In this document: positions 18,544 through 28,918 of the stretch, in pieces | How the letters are laid out: each line of letters begins with the position of its first letter | How positions within the stretch are numbered: the stretch's first letter is position 1 | Assembly (NCBI RefSeq): GCF_001320245.1 | Contig: NZ_BCBA01000021.1 | Coordinates: forward strand, 1-64,000 | From: Pseudomonas sp. NBRC 111124 | GTDB taxonomy: Bacteria > Pseudomonadota > Gammaproteobacteria > Pseudomonadales > Pseudomonadaceae | Reading direction: 5' to 3' | Length of the DNA stretch: 64,000 nt | Made by a program: the position numbers and the translations under genes | The notes under the pieces: model-generated | Told to the model about the DNA's origin: nothing | Seen by the model: only the letters and a program-made list of their open reading frames with translations | The model's database searches: none

Positions 18544-19764
18544 TTATTTGCCCAAGCGCCTGAAATGTTCGCCAAAGCGTTGTACACCCACTTTCAAAGA
18601 GAGCTCCTGACTATAGTACTCCGCACCTCTCTGGCCCATCTGAGCCCTGGCCTGCTCAGTCAGCACACTGAGTTCGATACAGGCATCCGCCAGCGCTTGA
18701 GGGTTTTGCGGCTCGGCAATCACTCCGCAGCCTGCATCGCGCACCAGCTGCGCCCCATCACCTTCCACTGCCATGATCAGCGGCTTTCCGGCAGCCATAT
18801 AAGCTTGTGTCTTCGAGGGTATGGTTATGGTGAAGAGCGGGTCCTTCTTCAGGTGCACTATCAACGCATCAGCACTCGCCAGATACGCCCCAACCTGTGC
18901 CATAGGTACGCCCGGTAAAAAAACGACGTTGTCAAGCTGCCTTTGCTGTGCAATGGCTTGCAAGCGCGAAACCTCAACGCCGCCACCGAGAAAGACCAGC
19001 GATACATTAGCCTCCCGTTGCTTGAGAATCACAGCCGCCTCGATCAGCGCATCAAGCGCTTGCGCCTTGCCCATGTTGCCGGCGAACAACACCCGGAAGG
19101 TGTCGGCAGTCGGGAAGTTGCCAGGCTTGGCTGCATCCACGGTACAGACCATCTCCTCGGCGCACCAGTTGTAGATCACATCGATCTTTGCCGCCGGGAC
19201 ACCGCGTTCGATCAACAACCGCCTGAACCCAGGCGAAAGCACCACGATCTGGTCGACACGGCGATACACCCAGTCGCATACCCGGCTGACCAGCCGAAGA
19301 GCCTTCTCGTTGGAAAACATGCCGGTAGCCTTCAAAGTATCCGGCCACATGTCCTGAATGTCATACACCACCGGTACTCTACGAAACATCCGTATGAGTG
19401 CAGCCGACATGCCGACCGTCAACGGGGGGTGGTAGGCATAGATGACATGCGGCTTGCGCGCACCAAACAGCCCGTAGAGCAGGCTGGTCGCCGCAAAACT
19501 TGCATAATTCAGTACGCGCCCGATGCCACTTTGCCCATGGCTGGGATAGAGCGGCACGCGTGTTACCTTGATGCCATCGATCACTTCACGCTGAATGAGC
19601 TTGACCTTGTATCCCGAGTACAATTTGCCACCCGGGTAGTTGGGGAAGCCGGTAACAACTTCCACTTCAAAGCCTTGGGCCACCAGTTCGCGGGCAAACA
19701 CCAGTCCCTTGAACGTCGGCTCCGGGTCAAACCATTGAGTTAGCAGTAGAATGCGCGTGGCCAT
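18544..19764 (-). CDS. Family-4 glycosyltransferase, WbuB-like
   Basis: A 406-residue GT-B fold enzyme. The N-terminal part (LLLTQWFDPEP, then VVTGFPNYPGG and VVYDIQDMWP) is the signature of the WbuB group, L-FucNAc transferases that act as the second enzyme in several O-antigen and capsule pathways. The C-terminal domain has VLFAGNMGKAQ, then LPGVPMAQVGAYLASADALIV and a late Glu in AVEGDG. It starts only six bases after the wbjD stop, directly following the UDP-L-FucNAc genes, which supports L-FucNAc as donor. The linkage is unknown. Confidence 0.85.
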   Translation of the reverse strand: MATRILLLTQWFDPEPTFKGLVFARELVAQGFEVEVVTGFPNYPGGKLYSGYKVKLIQREVIDGIKVTRVPLYPSHGQSGIGRVLNYASFAATSLLYGLFGARKPHVIYAYHPPLTVGMSAALIRMFRRVPVVYDIQDMWPDTLKATGMFSNEKALRLVSRVCDWVYRRVDQIVVLSPGFRRLLIERGVPAAKIDVIYNWCAEEMVCTVDAAKPGNFPTADTFRVLFAGNMGKAQALDALIEAAVILKQREANVSLVFLGGGVEVSRLQAIAQQRQLDNVVFLPGVPMAQVGAYLASADALIVHLKKDPLFTITIPSKTQAYMAAGKPLIMAVEGDGAQLVRDAGCGVIAEPQNPQALADACIELSVLTEQARAQMGQRGAEYYSQELSLKVGVQRFGEHFRRLGK

Positions 19765-19770
19765 GGCAGA

Positions 19771-20901
19771 TCAGTACCTTCTCCAGACGGTACGCATTAC
19801 ATAGTCACGGTAGCTGTGGATAATTCGCACCACCTTCTCCGACACATTCGGCATGCTGTAGTCTTCTACCAGGCGTAGGCCTCGGTTCTCGCCACGTGGC
19901 TGTGTCTGCAGCAGCGCCAGCCCCTGCAGCACGCGCGTCACATCCAGGCCGGTCATCATGACTGCGGCCTCCTCCATACCCTCAGGACGCTCATGTGCTT
20001 CACGCAAGTTCAGTGCCGGGAAATTGAGGATCGACGATTCTTCGTTGATGGTGCCACTGTCTGACAAGACCGCCTTGGAAGCCAACTGCAGCTTGTTATA
20101 GTCAGTGAAGCCCAACGGCTTGAGCAGGCGAACGTTGGCGTGAAACTTGACACCCAGCGCATCGACACGTTTCTGCGTGCGGGGATGGGTTGAAACAATC
20201 ACCGGCAGTTTGAACTCGGCGGCCACGGTATTGAGCACGTCCACCAGCTTCAGGAAGTTCTTGTCCGACTCAATATTCTCTTCGCGGTGTGCGCTGACGA
20301 CAAAAAACTGCCCCTCTACCAATCCAAGACGCTGCAATACGTCGGAAACCTCGATCGACGGACGATAATGGTTTAGCACCTCGAACATCGGGCTACCGGT
20401 CTTGATCACCATGTCTGGCGGAAGACCCTCGCGGAGCAGGTAGTCACGTGCAATGGTGCTGTAAGTGAGGTTGATGTCAGCCGTATGGTCGACGATGCGT
20501 CGGTTGATCTCTTCAGGGACACGCATGTCGAAGCAACGGTTGCCTGCCTCCATGTGAAAGGTCGGGATCTTTCGGCGCTTGGCCGGGATCACCGCCATGC
20601 AGCTATTGGTATCGCCCAGAACCAGCAGCGCTTCAGGCTGCACCTCGGCCAGCACGCGATCCACCGCAATGATCACATTGCCGATGGTCTCTGCCCCGGA
20701 GGCTCCGGCCGCATTGAGGAAATGGTCAGGTTTGCGGATACCCAAGTCCTGAAAAAAGATTTCGTTCAGTTCGTAGTCATAATTCTGACCCGTATGCACC
20801 AGCACCTGTTCACAATGCTGATCGAGCGCGCTCATGACCCGCGACAGGCGAATAATTTCCGGACGGGTTCCAACAACAGTAACAATTTTCAGCTTTTTCA
20901 T
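19771..20901 (-). CDS. wbjD: UDP-2-acetamido-2,6-dideoxyhexulose C2-epimerase (WbjD/FnlC)
   Basis: A 376-residue protein of the WecB-like non-hydrolysing UDP-sugar 2-epimerase family. [15 protein letters not shown] at the N terminus and [13 protein letters not shown] are the family landmarks, and [15 protein letters not shown] is typical of the FnlC/WbjD branch. The enzyme completes UDP-L-FucNAc by epimerising C2 of UDP-L-PneNAc. The same family contains WbpI, which epimerises the diamino-uronic acid. Here the gene follows wbjB and wbjC in standard order, so the FucNAc role is preferred. Confidence 0.88.
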   Translation of the reverse strand: MKKLKIVTVVGTRPEIIRLSRVMSALDQHCEQVLVHTGQNYDYELNEIFFQDLGIRKPDHFLNAAGASGAETIGNVIIAVDRVLAEVQPEALLVLGDTNSCMAVIPAKRRKIPTFHMEAGNRCFDMRVPEEINRRIVDHTADINLTYSTIARDYLLREGLPPDMVIKTGSPMFEVLNHYRPSIEVSDVLQRLGLVEGQFFVVSAHREENIESDKNFLKLVDVLNTVAAEFKLPVIVSTHPRTQKRVDALGVKFHANVRLLKPLGFTDYNKLQLASKAVLSDSGTINEESSILNFPALNLREAHERPEGMEEAAVMMTGLDVTRVLQGLALLQTQPRGENRGLRLVEDYSMPNVSEKVVRIIHSYRDYVMRTVWRRY

Positions 20902-20929
20902 ACTGTCCTCATTTCACGCGACACCCGGG

Positions 20930-22042
20930 TCACGGGCATACCGGCAACGCATAAGTATCAGGGTGTTCGCGATCGAAAATTTCATTGGCCCACAACATGA
21001 CGATCATTTCGTCATTTCCGATGTTGGTAATGTCATGGGTCCAACCTGGGACTGTCTCGACGATGGTCGGAGACTCGCCACTGGTCTGAAGTTCGTAGAA
21101 TTCTTCGGTGACGACATGGCGAAAACGGAAGTTTGCCTTGCCTTTGATCACCAGGAACTTCTCGGTTTTGGAATGGTGATAATGGCCACCACGCGTTATG
21201 CCTGGATGAGCCGTAAAGTACGAAAACTGGCCGGCTTCAGGCGTTTTCAGCATTTCAACGAAAACACCGCGTGGGTCGCCGTACTTGGGTACTTCATAGG
21301 CAAATGTTGCAGGCGGTAGGTAGCTCAGGTAGGTGGAATACAGTGCACGCACAAGGCCCACACCTACGTTTTCGGTAATCAGCGTCGAGCGGCTTTCACG
21401 GAAATTGCGCAGTTGCACAGCCAATGCGCCCACCGTGGTGCTATAGACCGGTTCCACTTCGACCCTGCCACTGCCCACGCTCTCGCCATCCATGACAGCC
21501 AGGAACTTGCTGACTACGTCGTCCACATAGACCAAGCTCACGACTGCAGAGGCATCATGAATCTGGATCGGCAGATCATTAGCAATATTGTGGCAGAAGG
21601 TCGCTACCGCCGAATTGTAATTGGGGCGTGCCCACTTACCAAACACGTTAGGCAAACGGAAGATATAAACATCATTGCCATGCACCCGAGTCAGCGCAGT
21701 CAACGCCTGTTCGGCTGCCAATTTGCTGTGCCCGTAAGGGTTGTCTCGTTCTGCCTGGATAGACGAAGTATAAAGTACCGGAATGTTCCGCCCGGACGCT
21801 TTCACAGCCTCGCACAACCGCTGAGTCAGTTCGCTGTTGCCACTGCCAAACTCAGCTGGATCCTGAGGGCGATTTACACCGGCCAGGTGAAAGATGAATT
21901 CGGCTTGCGCCACCTTGGCTTCCAACGCCTGCAGGTCGTCGCCACGCGCGTAGAGAATGACTTCAATGTCCTTGCGTTCGCGCAAATGAACAAGCAGGTT
22001 ACGGGCGATGAAGCCGTTGCTTCCAGTGACCAGAACCTTCAT
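20930..22042 (-). CDS. wbjC: UDP-2-acetamido-2,6-dideoxy-hexos-4-ulose reductase (WbjC/FnlB)
   Basis: A 370-residue two-domain protein. An N-terminal extended SDR domain (TGSNGFIARN at 6-15; YGHSKLAAE with the Tyr-x3-Lys pair) is followed by a C-terminal cupin-like domain (RGGHYHHSKTEKFLVIKG). This domain pair is characteristic of WbjC/FnlB, which reduces the WbjB product to the UDP-L-talo/pneumo sugar. The stop of wbjB is three bases upstream of its ATG, so coupling is likely. Confidence 0.9.
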   Translation of the reverse strand: MKVLVTGSNGFIARNLLVHLRERKDIEVILYARGDDLQALEAKVAQAEFIFHLAGVNRPQDPAEFGSGNSELTQRLCEAVKASGRNIPVLYTSSIQAERDNPYGHSKLAAEQALTALTRVHGNDVYIFRLPNVFGKWARPNYNSAVATFCHNIANDLPIQIHDASAVVSLVYVDDVVSKFLAVMDGESVGSGRVEVEPVYSTTVGALAVQLRNFRESRSTLITENVGVGLVRALYSTYLSYLPPATFAYEVPKYGDPRGVFVEMLKTPEAGQFSYFTAHPGITRGGHYHHSKTEKFLVIKGKANFRFRHVVTEEFYELQTSGESPTIVETVPGWTHDITNIGNDEMIVMLWANEIFDREHPDTYALPVCP

Positions 22043-22045
22043 GGG

Positions 22046-23080
22046 TCACTCCTCCGGCGCGGCATGCTCGCCACGCTGGATGGACTTGATGAATTCAAGT
22101 TTCAACAGCAAAGCCTGCATCTGCTCTACATCAAGGCGGTGAGTATTATGTGAGTTGTAATCTTCCGTATGAGAAATCTTCTCTTCACCCTGCTCGACAA
22201 ACTTGCTGTAATTCAGATCACGCAGGTCTGGCGGCACACGATAGTAAGCGCCCATGTCCTCGGCACATGCCATTTCTTCTCGGCTAAGCAGCGCTTCGTA
22301 GAGTTTTTCACCATGACGCGTACCGATAACCTGAATAGGGTGCTCTGGTCGACCAAGCAAAGCGGTCAGTGCCGATGCCAAGGTTTGCACCGTGGCGGCC
22401 GGTGCCTTCTGCACGAACAGGTCACCATTGTTGCCATGCTCGAAGGCATACAATACGAGGTCTACCGCGTCAGCCAAGGTCATCATGAAGCGGGTCATGT
22501 TGGGGTCGGTAATGGACAGCGGCTTGCCCGCGCGTATCTGATCGATGAACAACGGGATCACCGAACCACGCGAAGCCATAACGTTGCCGTAGCGCGTGCC
22601 GCATATTACTGTCTTGGCCTCATTGAGGTTACGTGACTTGGCAACCATGACCTTCTCCATCATGGCCTTGGAAATACCCATCGCATTGATCGGGTAAACC
22701 GCCTTGTCGGTACTGAGGCAGACGACGCGTCGCACTTCGTTCTGAATGGCCGCCTCTAGGACGTTCTCGGTACCGATGACATTGGTCTTGACTGCTTCCA
22801 TCGGGTGAAACTCGCAAGACGGCACCTGTTTCAACGCTGCAGCATGGTAGATGAAGTCCACACCCCGGGTGGCATTCAACACACTCTGATAGTCGCGAAC
22901 ATCGCCAATATAGAACTTGAGCTTGGCGCTGTCGTAACGCTTGCGCATGTCGTCCTGTTTCTTCTCATCGCGGCTGAAAATTCGCACTTCCGCGATGTCG
23001 CTATCGAGAAACCGCTTGAGGACCGCGTTGCCGAAAGATCCGGTGCCGCCCGTGATGAGAAGCTTTTTACCTTTGAACAT
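22046..23080 (-). CDS. wbjB: UDP-GlcNAc C4,6-dehydratase/C5,3-epimerase (WbjB/FnlA)
   Basis: A 344-residue soluble SDR enzyme, the first of the UDP-L-FucNAc pathway. MFKGKKLLITGGTGSFGN opens the protein; STDKAVYPINAMGISK shows the Met-x3-Lys variant of the catalytic pair, as in WbpM. RYGNVMASRGSVIPLF is also typical. The ATG at 23,080 has AAGGG about nine bases before it and gives the family length; the open frame extends further upstream without homology. It follows hisF2 by 31 bases. It competes with the WbpM proteins for UDP-GlcNAc. Confidence 0.93.
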   Translation of the reverse strand: MFKGKKLLITGGTGSFGNAVLKRFLDSDIAEVRIFSRDEKKQDDMRKRYDSAKLKFYIGDVRDYQSVLNATRGVDFIYHAAALKQVPSCEFHPMEAVKTNVIGTENVLEAAIQNEVRRVVCLSTDKAVYPINAMGISKAMMEKVMVAKSRNLNEAKTVICGTRYGNVMASRGSVIPLFIDQIRAGKPLSITDPNMTRFMMTLADAVDLVLYAFEHGNNGDLFVQKAPAATVQTLASALTALLGRPEHPIQVIGTRHGEKLYEALLSREEMACAEDMGAYYRVPPDLRDLNYSKFVEQGEEKISHTEDYNSHNTHRLDVEQMQALLLKLEFIKSIQRGEHAAPEE

Positions 23081-23111
23081 ATGATTTGACCCTTGCGTCA
23101 TGCCCAAGTGA

Positions 23112-23894
23112 TTATCGAGCACGTAGAGCTGAATAAATGATGTCGTCTTTCTGCTGGGCACTTGGATAGCTGATCAGCACCGCTCGATAGGCACCCTTGA
23201 AGACGAAGAAACTGCCCGCCGCCACGCCAACCACGCCGCACGCCTTCACCACGCTGGCCATGTCCTCAAGCGAACCGCCGCCACCAAGAATGGTGATCGG
23301 GATGTGCACTGCCGCGCGAAGCTTGGTCGCCAGGTCCAGATCGTAGCCCTTCATCTTTCCGTCATTTTCGATAGAGTTGAGGACAATTTCCCCTGCACCA
23401 AGCTTTTCCAGCTCCTGGGCCATTTCCAGCACACTGCGCTTGGTGTTGCGGGTGCCATTGTGGGTCCACACTTCCTGATGCTTGCTCAGCAAACGTGTCT
23501 TGTGGTCTAGGACCACGACCACGCTCTGACTGCCAATTTCTTCAGCGATCTGGGTGACGAGCCGGGGGTTTTCCAGGGCGGCCGAGCTGATGGCTACCTT
23601 CTCCACCCCCAACTGGATGATCTTCTTGGCTTGCGTTGCAGTGCGAATGCCACCACCGTAACACAGCGGCATACGGCATTCAGCGGCAAGCTTGGCAATC
23701 TGCGTATAATTGGGTTCGACGCCATGTGCCGTGGCGTCAATGTCGATAACGATCAGTTCATCGGCTTCCTTTTCGTTGAAAATCTTCACCGCATTGATGG
23801 GATCTCCGACGTATTTCGGATCTTTGAATTTGACCGTCTTGACCAGCCCACCATCTTGAATGAGCAGGCATGGAATGATCCGGGGTCTTAGCAT
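23112..23894 (-). CDS. hisF2: HisF-like cyclase subunit for sugar amidination
   Basis: A 260-residue TIM-barrel protein of the HisF family, but with the second-copy O-antigen signatures rather than those of the histidine operon. IPCLLIQDGGLVKTVKF carries the equivalent of the catalytic Asp11, and phosphate-binding loops are seen as LCYGGGIRT and ITILGGGGS. With HisH2 as ammonia source and WbpG, it converts an acetamido group of the diamino-uronic acid into an acetamidino group. In P. aeruginosa these genes are found only in serotypes with amidino sugars. A true histidine-pathway role is unlikely here because no other his genes are present. Confidence 0.92.
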   Translation of the reverse strand: MLRPRIIPCLLIQDGGLVKTVKFKDPKYVGDPINAVKIFNEKEADELIVIDIDATAHGVEPNYTQIAKLAAECRMPLCYGGGIRTATQAKKIIQLGVEKVAISSAALENPRLVTQIAEEIGSQSVVVVLDHKTRLLSKHQEVWTHNGTRNTKRSVLEMAQELEKLGAGEIVLNSIENDGKMKGYDLDLATKLRAAVHIPITILGGGGSLEDMASVVKACGVVGVAAGSFFVFKGAYRAVLISYPSAQQKDDIIYSALRAR

Positions 23895-23907
23895 TGTCAG
23901 TATCCGC

Positions 23908-24522
23908 TCACAGTTCCGCGAAGTTTTTCAGCAGGCCGACACCAAAATGGTGGCTCTTCTCAGGGTGGAACTGAACGCCATAGACGTTTCCAGCCTGAAC
24001 AGCACAACTGAACTCAAGACCGTATGAAGACATAGCCGCACGGTGCTGTTCCTGCTCGCAATCGAAGAAGAACGAATGCAGGAAGTAGAACCGCGCCTCT
24101 TCTTCGAAACCTTTGAACAACGGGTTGTCGTTTAGGGCTGCCACGTCATTCCACCCCATGTGAGGCAACGGCAGGTCTGCAAGGTTGGGGACTGACTTGA
24201 AGGAGCGAACGCACCCGGGAACCCAGCCCAGGCCAGCCAGGAGCCCTTCTTCGCTGCTATTGGCAAGAATTTGCATGCCCACACAGATACCAAGCACAGG
24301 CACCTTGTGCTGCTGCACCAGTTCTTCTAGGGCAGGCCGCATACCCGACGCATCCAGCCGTTCAATTGCATGGTCGAAGGCGCCGACACCGGGAAGGATC
24401 AGCTTGGTTGCACCATCCAGTTGCGCCGTGGTCTGCGCAACTGCCACCGGGATGTGCAAGCGTCGATAGACGTTAACGAAGGCCTGGATGTTGCCCAAGC
24501 CGTAATCAATGATGGTGATCAT
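23908..24522 (-). CDS. hisH2: HisH-like glutamine amidotransferase
   Basis: A 204-residue class I glutaminase. The triad is complete: Cys80 in LGICVGMQ, His186 and Glu188 in GVQFHPEKS. It releases ammonia from glutamine and channels it through HisF2 to WbpG-dependent amidination. Its ATG overlaps the wbpG stop by four bases, and hisF2 starts 13 bases after its stop, so wbpG-hisH2-hisF2 is a tightly coupled unit. Confidence 0.93.
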   Translation of the reverse strand: MITIIDYGLGNIQAFVNVYRRLHIPVAVAQTTAQLDGATKLILPGVGAFDHAIERLDASGMRPALEELVQQHKVPVLGICVGMQILANSSEEGLLAGLGWVPGCVRSFKSVPNLADLPLPHMGWNDVAALNDNPLFKGFEEEARFYFLHSFFFDCEQEQHRAAMSSYGLEFSCAVQAGNVYGVQFHPEKSHHFGVGLLKNFAEL

Positions 24523-25655
24523 CTGAACAGCCTTCTTTCCAATCCGATCGCACTGAGCACTCTTGCACCAATGCCGATCACGAAACGTTTGTTCTTGTAG
24601 TCACGGAAGGTCTTATTCTGACCGTCAAAAATGCCTTGTAGCTCGGGTACAGTCAAGTCCAGCTTGTGCGCCACGTATTCGAACTCGGATTTCAGGAAGT
24701 TTTCATCCATTTCAGGCCGGGCGATGCGCTCAAGCGCTGCTTCACGCGTCAACTGACCGGTCATGATCAGGCTGGAGAAGTGCGCGCGGCGCTTTTCATA
24801 GCCGAATTTGCGCGGCATCCAGTAGTCTTCGTAAAAACGCGTGAAGCGCGACTCGTGATGTTTATGCTTGAACCGCTTCCAGCCAAATAGGCGCTCCAAA
24901 GTGGCCTCTGCATCCGCTTTGACGTAGGGCACGAGATTCAGCGGCTTGACAATCTGCATGCCGAGGATACGCTGGTAATAAATCTTGTAAGTCAAAATAT
25001 CAACGAGCGGAAAGCTCTTCAGCGACCGCTTGCCGAATTGGCCATGAATGTCATTGAACAGTGTTTTATCAATCCCAGGGTAGCCGCCCCATTCTTCGGG
25101 CTCACGGCAGCACTCCGTCGAGTAATTGGCGCCCGTCAAGACATATTTGATCTTGTGCTTGTGTGCGAACTTGTAGAGCGAAGAGAAGAAGGCAGCATCC
25201 TGCGGTAAATCCTGATCGGAAATTTGCGAGCGCAGGAAGGCCACTTGAAGGTCCTTCATTTCTTCCCAGTTGATGACATCGGTGTAGAGATCCAGGCCGA
25301 GCCCGTCAACTAGCCGCTCGATATTGCCAACTGCTTGGTCAGTGTTCCAGCCCGCGTCCACATGGAAAAGCAAAGGCCTCAGTCCCATGACATTCTTGGC
25401 TATATATGCAGCATACGAGCTATCCAGACCGCCACTCAAACCAATAATGCAGTCGAAGTCCTTGCCTTTGCCATGCTGCTTGATTTTTTCTGCCAGCGCC
25501 ATCAATTCGGACTCGCCGCGGTCGCCAGTGTCCCAATTGGGCTTGATTTCACTGTCGAAATTGGCGCAGTACTCGCAAACGCCATGCTGATCAAAGCGAA
25601 TGTTCGGGTCGCTGGTGTCCATGATGCAACGCGTACAAATTCTGTAATTTTTCAT
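24519..25655 (-). CDS. wbpG: WbpG-type sugar amidotransferase (N-type ATP pyrophosphatase)
   Basis: A 378-residue PP-loop enzyme. Two CxxC pairs at the N terminus (C7/C10 in CTRC and C27/C30 in CEYC) look like a zinc site, and the PP-loop is SGGLDS at 74-79. WbpG uses ATP and ammonia from HisH2/HisF2 to amidate the 3-acetamido group of the lipid- or nucleotide-linked uronic acid in P. aeruginosa O5. The ATG at 25,655 (MKNYRICTRC) is preferred to an in-frame start 15 bases upstream. Confidence 0.92.
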   Translation of the reverse strand: MKNYRICTRCIMDTSDPNIRFDQHGVCEYCANFDSEIKPNWDTGDRGESELMALAEKIKQHGKGKDFDCIIGLSGGLDSSYAAYIAKNVMGLRPLLFHVDAGWNTDQAVGNIERLVDGLGLDLYTDVINWEEMKDLQVAFLRSQISDQDLPQDAAFFSSLYKFAHKHKIKYVLTGANYSTECCREPEEWGGYPGIDKTLFNDIHGQFGKRSLKSFPLVDILTYKIYYQRILGMQIVKPLNLVPYVKADAEATLERLFGWKRFKHKHHESRFTRFYEDYWMPRKFGYEKRRAHFSSLIMTGQLTREAALERIARPEMDENFLKSEFEYVAHKLDLTVPELQGIFDGQNKTFRDYKNKRFVIGIGARVLSAIGLERRLFR

Positions 25656-25670
25656 ATTAGCTTCCAGCAA

Positions 25671-26813
25671 TTAGGTCAACAGGCGCTTTGCCATACGGCG
25701 ATAATCCAACAGACTCGTAGCAATTTCGTAAGATCGCCTCGAGTAAGTATCCAGTATTCCAGGGTCTGCCTCAATCTGTTCAAAGGCGCGGAGCAGATCG
25801 CTTTCGTCACGAACGGCCCATCCATTCCCCTGCACAAACGGAACATGGCTAGGCACGTCGGCAACGATAACAGGTCGACGAGCGCAGAGGCTCATCTGCA
25901 TCGTCGCTGACTGGCTTCCCGGCTGGACATAGACGTCAGCCGCGCACAACAAGCCGTACAACTCATCGGCAGGCTTCCAGCCCAAAAAGGTGACACGCGG
26001 ATCCTTGGCAATGAGCGCACGCGCCTCCTGGGCAATCGCGTCATGCAATTGGCCGACGATCAAGAATCGGAAATCTTCAGAACGCAATTGCGAGAAGGCC
26101 TGAAGACTTTGAACCAGCTTCTTCTTGGCATCGAATTTTCCAGACTGTATAAACACTGTCTGGCCCGGCCCAACACCCAATTCCGCACGCGCCGCCGAAC
26201 GAATTTTCGCATAGCTCGCATCATCGGCAATTTTCCCTCCCAAGGGAAAAAACTCCATGGCCGAATCGTCAATCCCATATTGCTCGCGACAAAAATCGAG
26301 CGTTTCCTGAGAAATACAAAGCACTTTATCTATATCAGGCAGTGCCGCCCTGATAATGGGACGATAGTAAAAATTGTGCAGCAGCTTTGAAAATTTGCTC
26401 ACTGCACTGTTATTTGCGTCCTCGTGGCTATCGACATAAAGTTTCACTTCCGGATGCTTGCGCTTATACCGTGCTGCGGTGCGCAACTCCCAGCCACACA
26501 GACCATGAAACATGATCACATCTGGCGCGAACGTCTCAAGAATTCGTTCCAGGCCATTATGAATCCTGAGCTTCTTTTTAAAAAAGAACGGGGCGGGCCC
26601 ACTGTAAGGCAAGCGTATAACCCGAGCGCCGTCCGAACCCATATAATCTCCTGGCGCGGTGTAGCCGAGGGTCAAATTATCCAGATAGGTTTCCGTGGAC
26701 GCCACTACTAATACATCGTGGCCGGTATCTACGTGCTCTCGAACCAGTTCGTTTTCCTGATACCGATAACCATCGATATAAAAACATGAAACACACAGAT
26801 GAATAATCTTCAT
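25671..26813 (-). CDS. Family-4 glycosyltransferase (second GT of the O-unit)
   Basis: A 380-residue GT-B fold protein with no membrane segment. The C-terminal domain shows [41 protein letters not shown] and a late catalytic-type region with [15 protein letters not shown], all GT4-like. Its place just before wbpG matches the position of wbpH in P. aeruginosa O5, so it may handle the amidino-uronic acid or its precursor; this is inference from context. It overlaps the preceding acetyltransferase gene by four bases. Base composition is AT-richer than the core genome. Confidence 0.78.
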   Translation of the reverse strand: MKIIHLCVSCFYIDGYRYQENELVREHVDTGHDVLVVASTETYLDNLTLGYTAPGDYMGSDGARVIRLPYSGPAPFFFKKKLRIHNGLERILETFAPDVIMFHGLCGWELRTAARYKRKHPEVKLYVDSHEDANNSAVSKFSKLLHNFYYRPIIRAALPDIDKVLCISQETLDFCREQYGIDDSAMEFFPLGGKIADDASYAKIRSAARAELGVGPGQTVFIQSGKFDAKKKLVQSLQAFSQLRSEDFRFLIVGQLHDAIAQEARALIAKDPRVTFLGWKPADELYGLLCAADVYVQPGSQSATMQMSLCARRPVIVADVPSHVPFVQGNGWAVRDESDLLRAFEQIEADPGILDTYSRRSYEIATSLLDYRRMAKRLLT

Positions 26814-27433
26814 AGCAACTTCTGACTTTTCAAAAAAGCTTCTGGATCGGTGAAATGTACGGCCGCCGCGGTCAACTGTTCATCCGACAGTTCCCACCAA
26901 CGGCTCTTCATAAGCCCCACGATTATAGCCTCGCTAAATCTGAAACGTATCAGCCGTGCCGGGTTGCCGCCGTAGATTGCATAAGGAGGAACGTCCTTGG
27001 TGACCACACTGCCCATACCTATCACCGCCCCGGTTCCGATCGTAACCCCTCCCTTGATCAAAACGCCCTCGCCAATCCACACATCGTGCCCTATTGTCGT
27101 GGAGGGCTCCCAACGATAATCATGCCGGGAAAACTTTTTCTTGATACTCTCTTTATGGGCCAAGAATACTGGACTGGTCGAAACGTATTCGATTGGATGG
27201 CGGGCGCCGCCTACCACAACATTATTTGCCACTGAGCAAAATGATCCAACATTAGTTCTTATGAACGTACAATCATAACCGCAGAAGCTATGCCGACCAA
27301 AGCGGGTAGAAATTAACGTACTGCCCGACTCCACTTTCGAACTACGAGGAATTTGTGAGTCAACCAGCGCAGCGCCTCGTGATTTTTTAAGTATTCGCGA
27401 AATAACATATCCAATCACAGCCGATGCCCCCAT
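26810..27433 (-). CDS. CatB/Vat-like O-acetyltransferase
   Basis: A 207-residue left-handed beta-helix acyltransferase of the xenobiotic/streptogramin acetyltransferase type. The catalytic His is in [16 protein letters not shown], and hexapeptide repeats run through [17 protein letters not shown] to [14 protein letters not shown]. The C-terminal [10 protein letters not shown] is typical of the group. In O-antigen clusters such enzymes O- or N-acetylate a sugar of the repeat; antibiotic modification is much less likely in this setting. Its start lies inside the last 19 bases of wzy. Confidence 0.8.
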   Translation of the reverse strand: MGASAVIGYVISRILKKSRGAALVDSQIPRSSKVESGSTLISTRFGRHSFCGYDCTFIRTNVGSFCSVANNVVVGGARHPIEYVSTSPVFLAHKESIKKKFSRHDYRWEPSTTIGHDVWIGEGVLIKGGVTIGTGAVIGMGSVVTKDVPPYAIYGGNPARLIRFRFSEAIIVGLMKSRWWELSDEQLTAAAVHFTDPEAFLKSQKLL

Positions 27434-28797
27434 AGCTTTATTCTGAATTTGTCAAACCATAGCATGGCTATCCACAGCCCACCGCCAAAGGAAGCCAACA
27501 TGGTTGAAAACGGACCATTTGTACTAATAAATGCGAGCGGAAAAAGCGCCGTCAGCAGCAGCACCTTGCTCCATCCTTGGGAGACCCAATCCAGTGCAAT
27601 CAGCCAAGCGGTGTAGAACAGGAAGATGACCAACACGCCTGGACCGCCAGCAGCAGCGATACCGTCGGTTGCGACAAAGCTGGCATTGGACTGACTCTCC
27701 ACGCCCAGCACCCGTTCAGCGAGAATTTTACCCAGAGCAGGCCATTTTTCATCCATTGCGTACGCTGCTGGAACCTCAGCAAGCTGACCGATACCCGAAA
27801 CGTGAGCCCAATATGTAAAGCCTTGCGTAGAGAACAAATCATAATACTGGGTAACAAACAAACCAGGGCAAGCGATTAAACGCGTATAAAAATAGAAACC
27901 CAACTCCCGAAAAACTCCAACTTGATCATGAAGCGTCGCAATCAGGAATACCATCACTCCCCCACCCGCAAACAAGTACACCGGAGCATTGGGATTTGCG
28001 TAACGCGCTCTAAAAATCAGCGTCATCAAGAGCATTGCGAACGGCAAAAGCAGCACTGTTCGCTCGGCAGTTATCATGAACACAAAAATAAAGCCGGCAA
28101 AACCTAGTAGCGTGACCAGGACACGCCTCGACGTCAAACCGGCAGCAAACACTATCGGTGAGAAAAAGTAAGCCAGATAAACCTGGCAATACCCTATGAA
28201 CAGGGATGTGGCTGCCCCCTTTTCTCGTTGCGCATAAATATCATTCACGCCGGAAAAAGACAGAATATCTCTGTACGTCAGAAACAAGACGACGAAGCAG
28301 ATTAGGAAGCCCAGTATGCAAGCGAGCAACAACGGCCTCGAGAAGGACCTTGAGGCGTTATTGCGCGAGGGAACGCAGCGAACAGCCAAGCAACAAGCAA
28401 CTATGCCTATGCAAAAACATAAGAACACCCAAAAGTAGCGCTCTATGGAGTCCTCATAATTAAGCATCCCCGTGACGACCGCTGGTAAGTAGACGCAAAA
28501 CACCAAGGCATAGATAAACAGAGTGGAAGGCCTGACGAAGTATAACGGCATAACGAAAACAGGAATCATCGCCAACACGATGATAAGCAGCATACTGCTC
28601 AAATTAAAATGAGGCGCATTGAATCCCCAAAACGCCTGCTCCAGAGAGAGGTATTTGTCGTGCCCATAAACCAGGGCAAAAACATAAAAAACAACAGCCG
28701 CCAAAAGCTTTATCCGGGCCACTTTTACCATTGCCAGCGAGCTTGGCAACTCTGAGGCATCCTGCTCCCTGATACGATTCGCAACTTCACTGCCCAT
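27415..28797 (-). CDS. wzy: O-antigen polymerase (Wzy)
   Basis: A 460-residue, very hydrophobic inner-membrane protein with roughly 10-12 helices and a large loop near residues 310-380, as in Wzy polymerases. It has no conserved catalytic motif, which is normal for this poorly conserved family. The ATG at 28,797 follows AGAGG and is preferred to the upstream in-frame ATG at 28,827. The assignment rests on topology, length and its place next to wzx. Wzy joins O-units on undecaprenyl pyrophosphate on the periplasmic side. Strongly AT-rich compared with flanking core genes. Confidence 0.8.
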   Translation of the reverse strand: MGSEVANRIREQDASELPSSLAMVKVARIKLLAAVVFYVFALVYGHDKYLSLEQAFWGFNAPHFNLSSMLLIIVLAMIPVFVMPLYFVRPSTLFIYALVFCVYLPAVVTGMLNYEDSIERYFWVFLCFCIGIVACCLAVRCVPSRNNASRSFSRPLLLACILGFLICFVVLFLTYRDILSFSGVNDIYAQREKGAATSLFIGYCQVYLAYFFSPIVFAAGLTSRRVLVTLLGFAGFIFVFMITAERTVLLLPFAMLLMTLIFRARYANPNAPVYLFAGGGVMVFLIATLHDQVGVFRELGFYFYTRLIACPGLFVTQYYDLFSTQGFTYWAHVSGIGQLAEVPAAYAMDEKWPALGKILAERVLGVESQSNASFVATDGIAAAGGPGVLVIFLFYTAWLIALDWVSQGWSKVLLLTALFPLAFISTNGPFSTMLASFGGGLWIAMLWFDKFRIKLWGHRL

Positions 28798-28918
28798 TAT
28801 GACCTCTCTTCCGGTTAGCTCGCGCATGTCATTTCGGGCGGTACCCCTTTACGTGCCAATCACGCCAGGCCCATATCAAAGGCTTTGACGGTTCCAACAC
28901 CCAATCAAAAATCTTCCA

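Noticed and set aside
19771..20901. Reading the WecB-like epimerase as WbpI
   Set aside because: Its order after wbjB and wbjC and its N-terminal signature fit WbjD/FnlC better; dual use cannot be excluded.
23112..24522. hisF and hisH as part of a histidine operon
   Set aside because: No other his genes are near, and wbpG and the O-antigen context show the amidination role.
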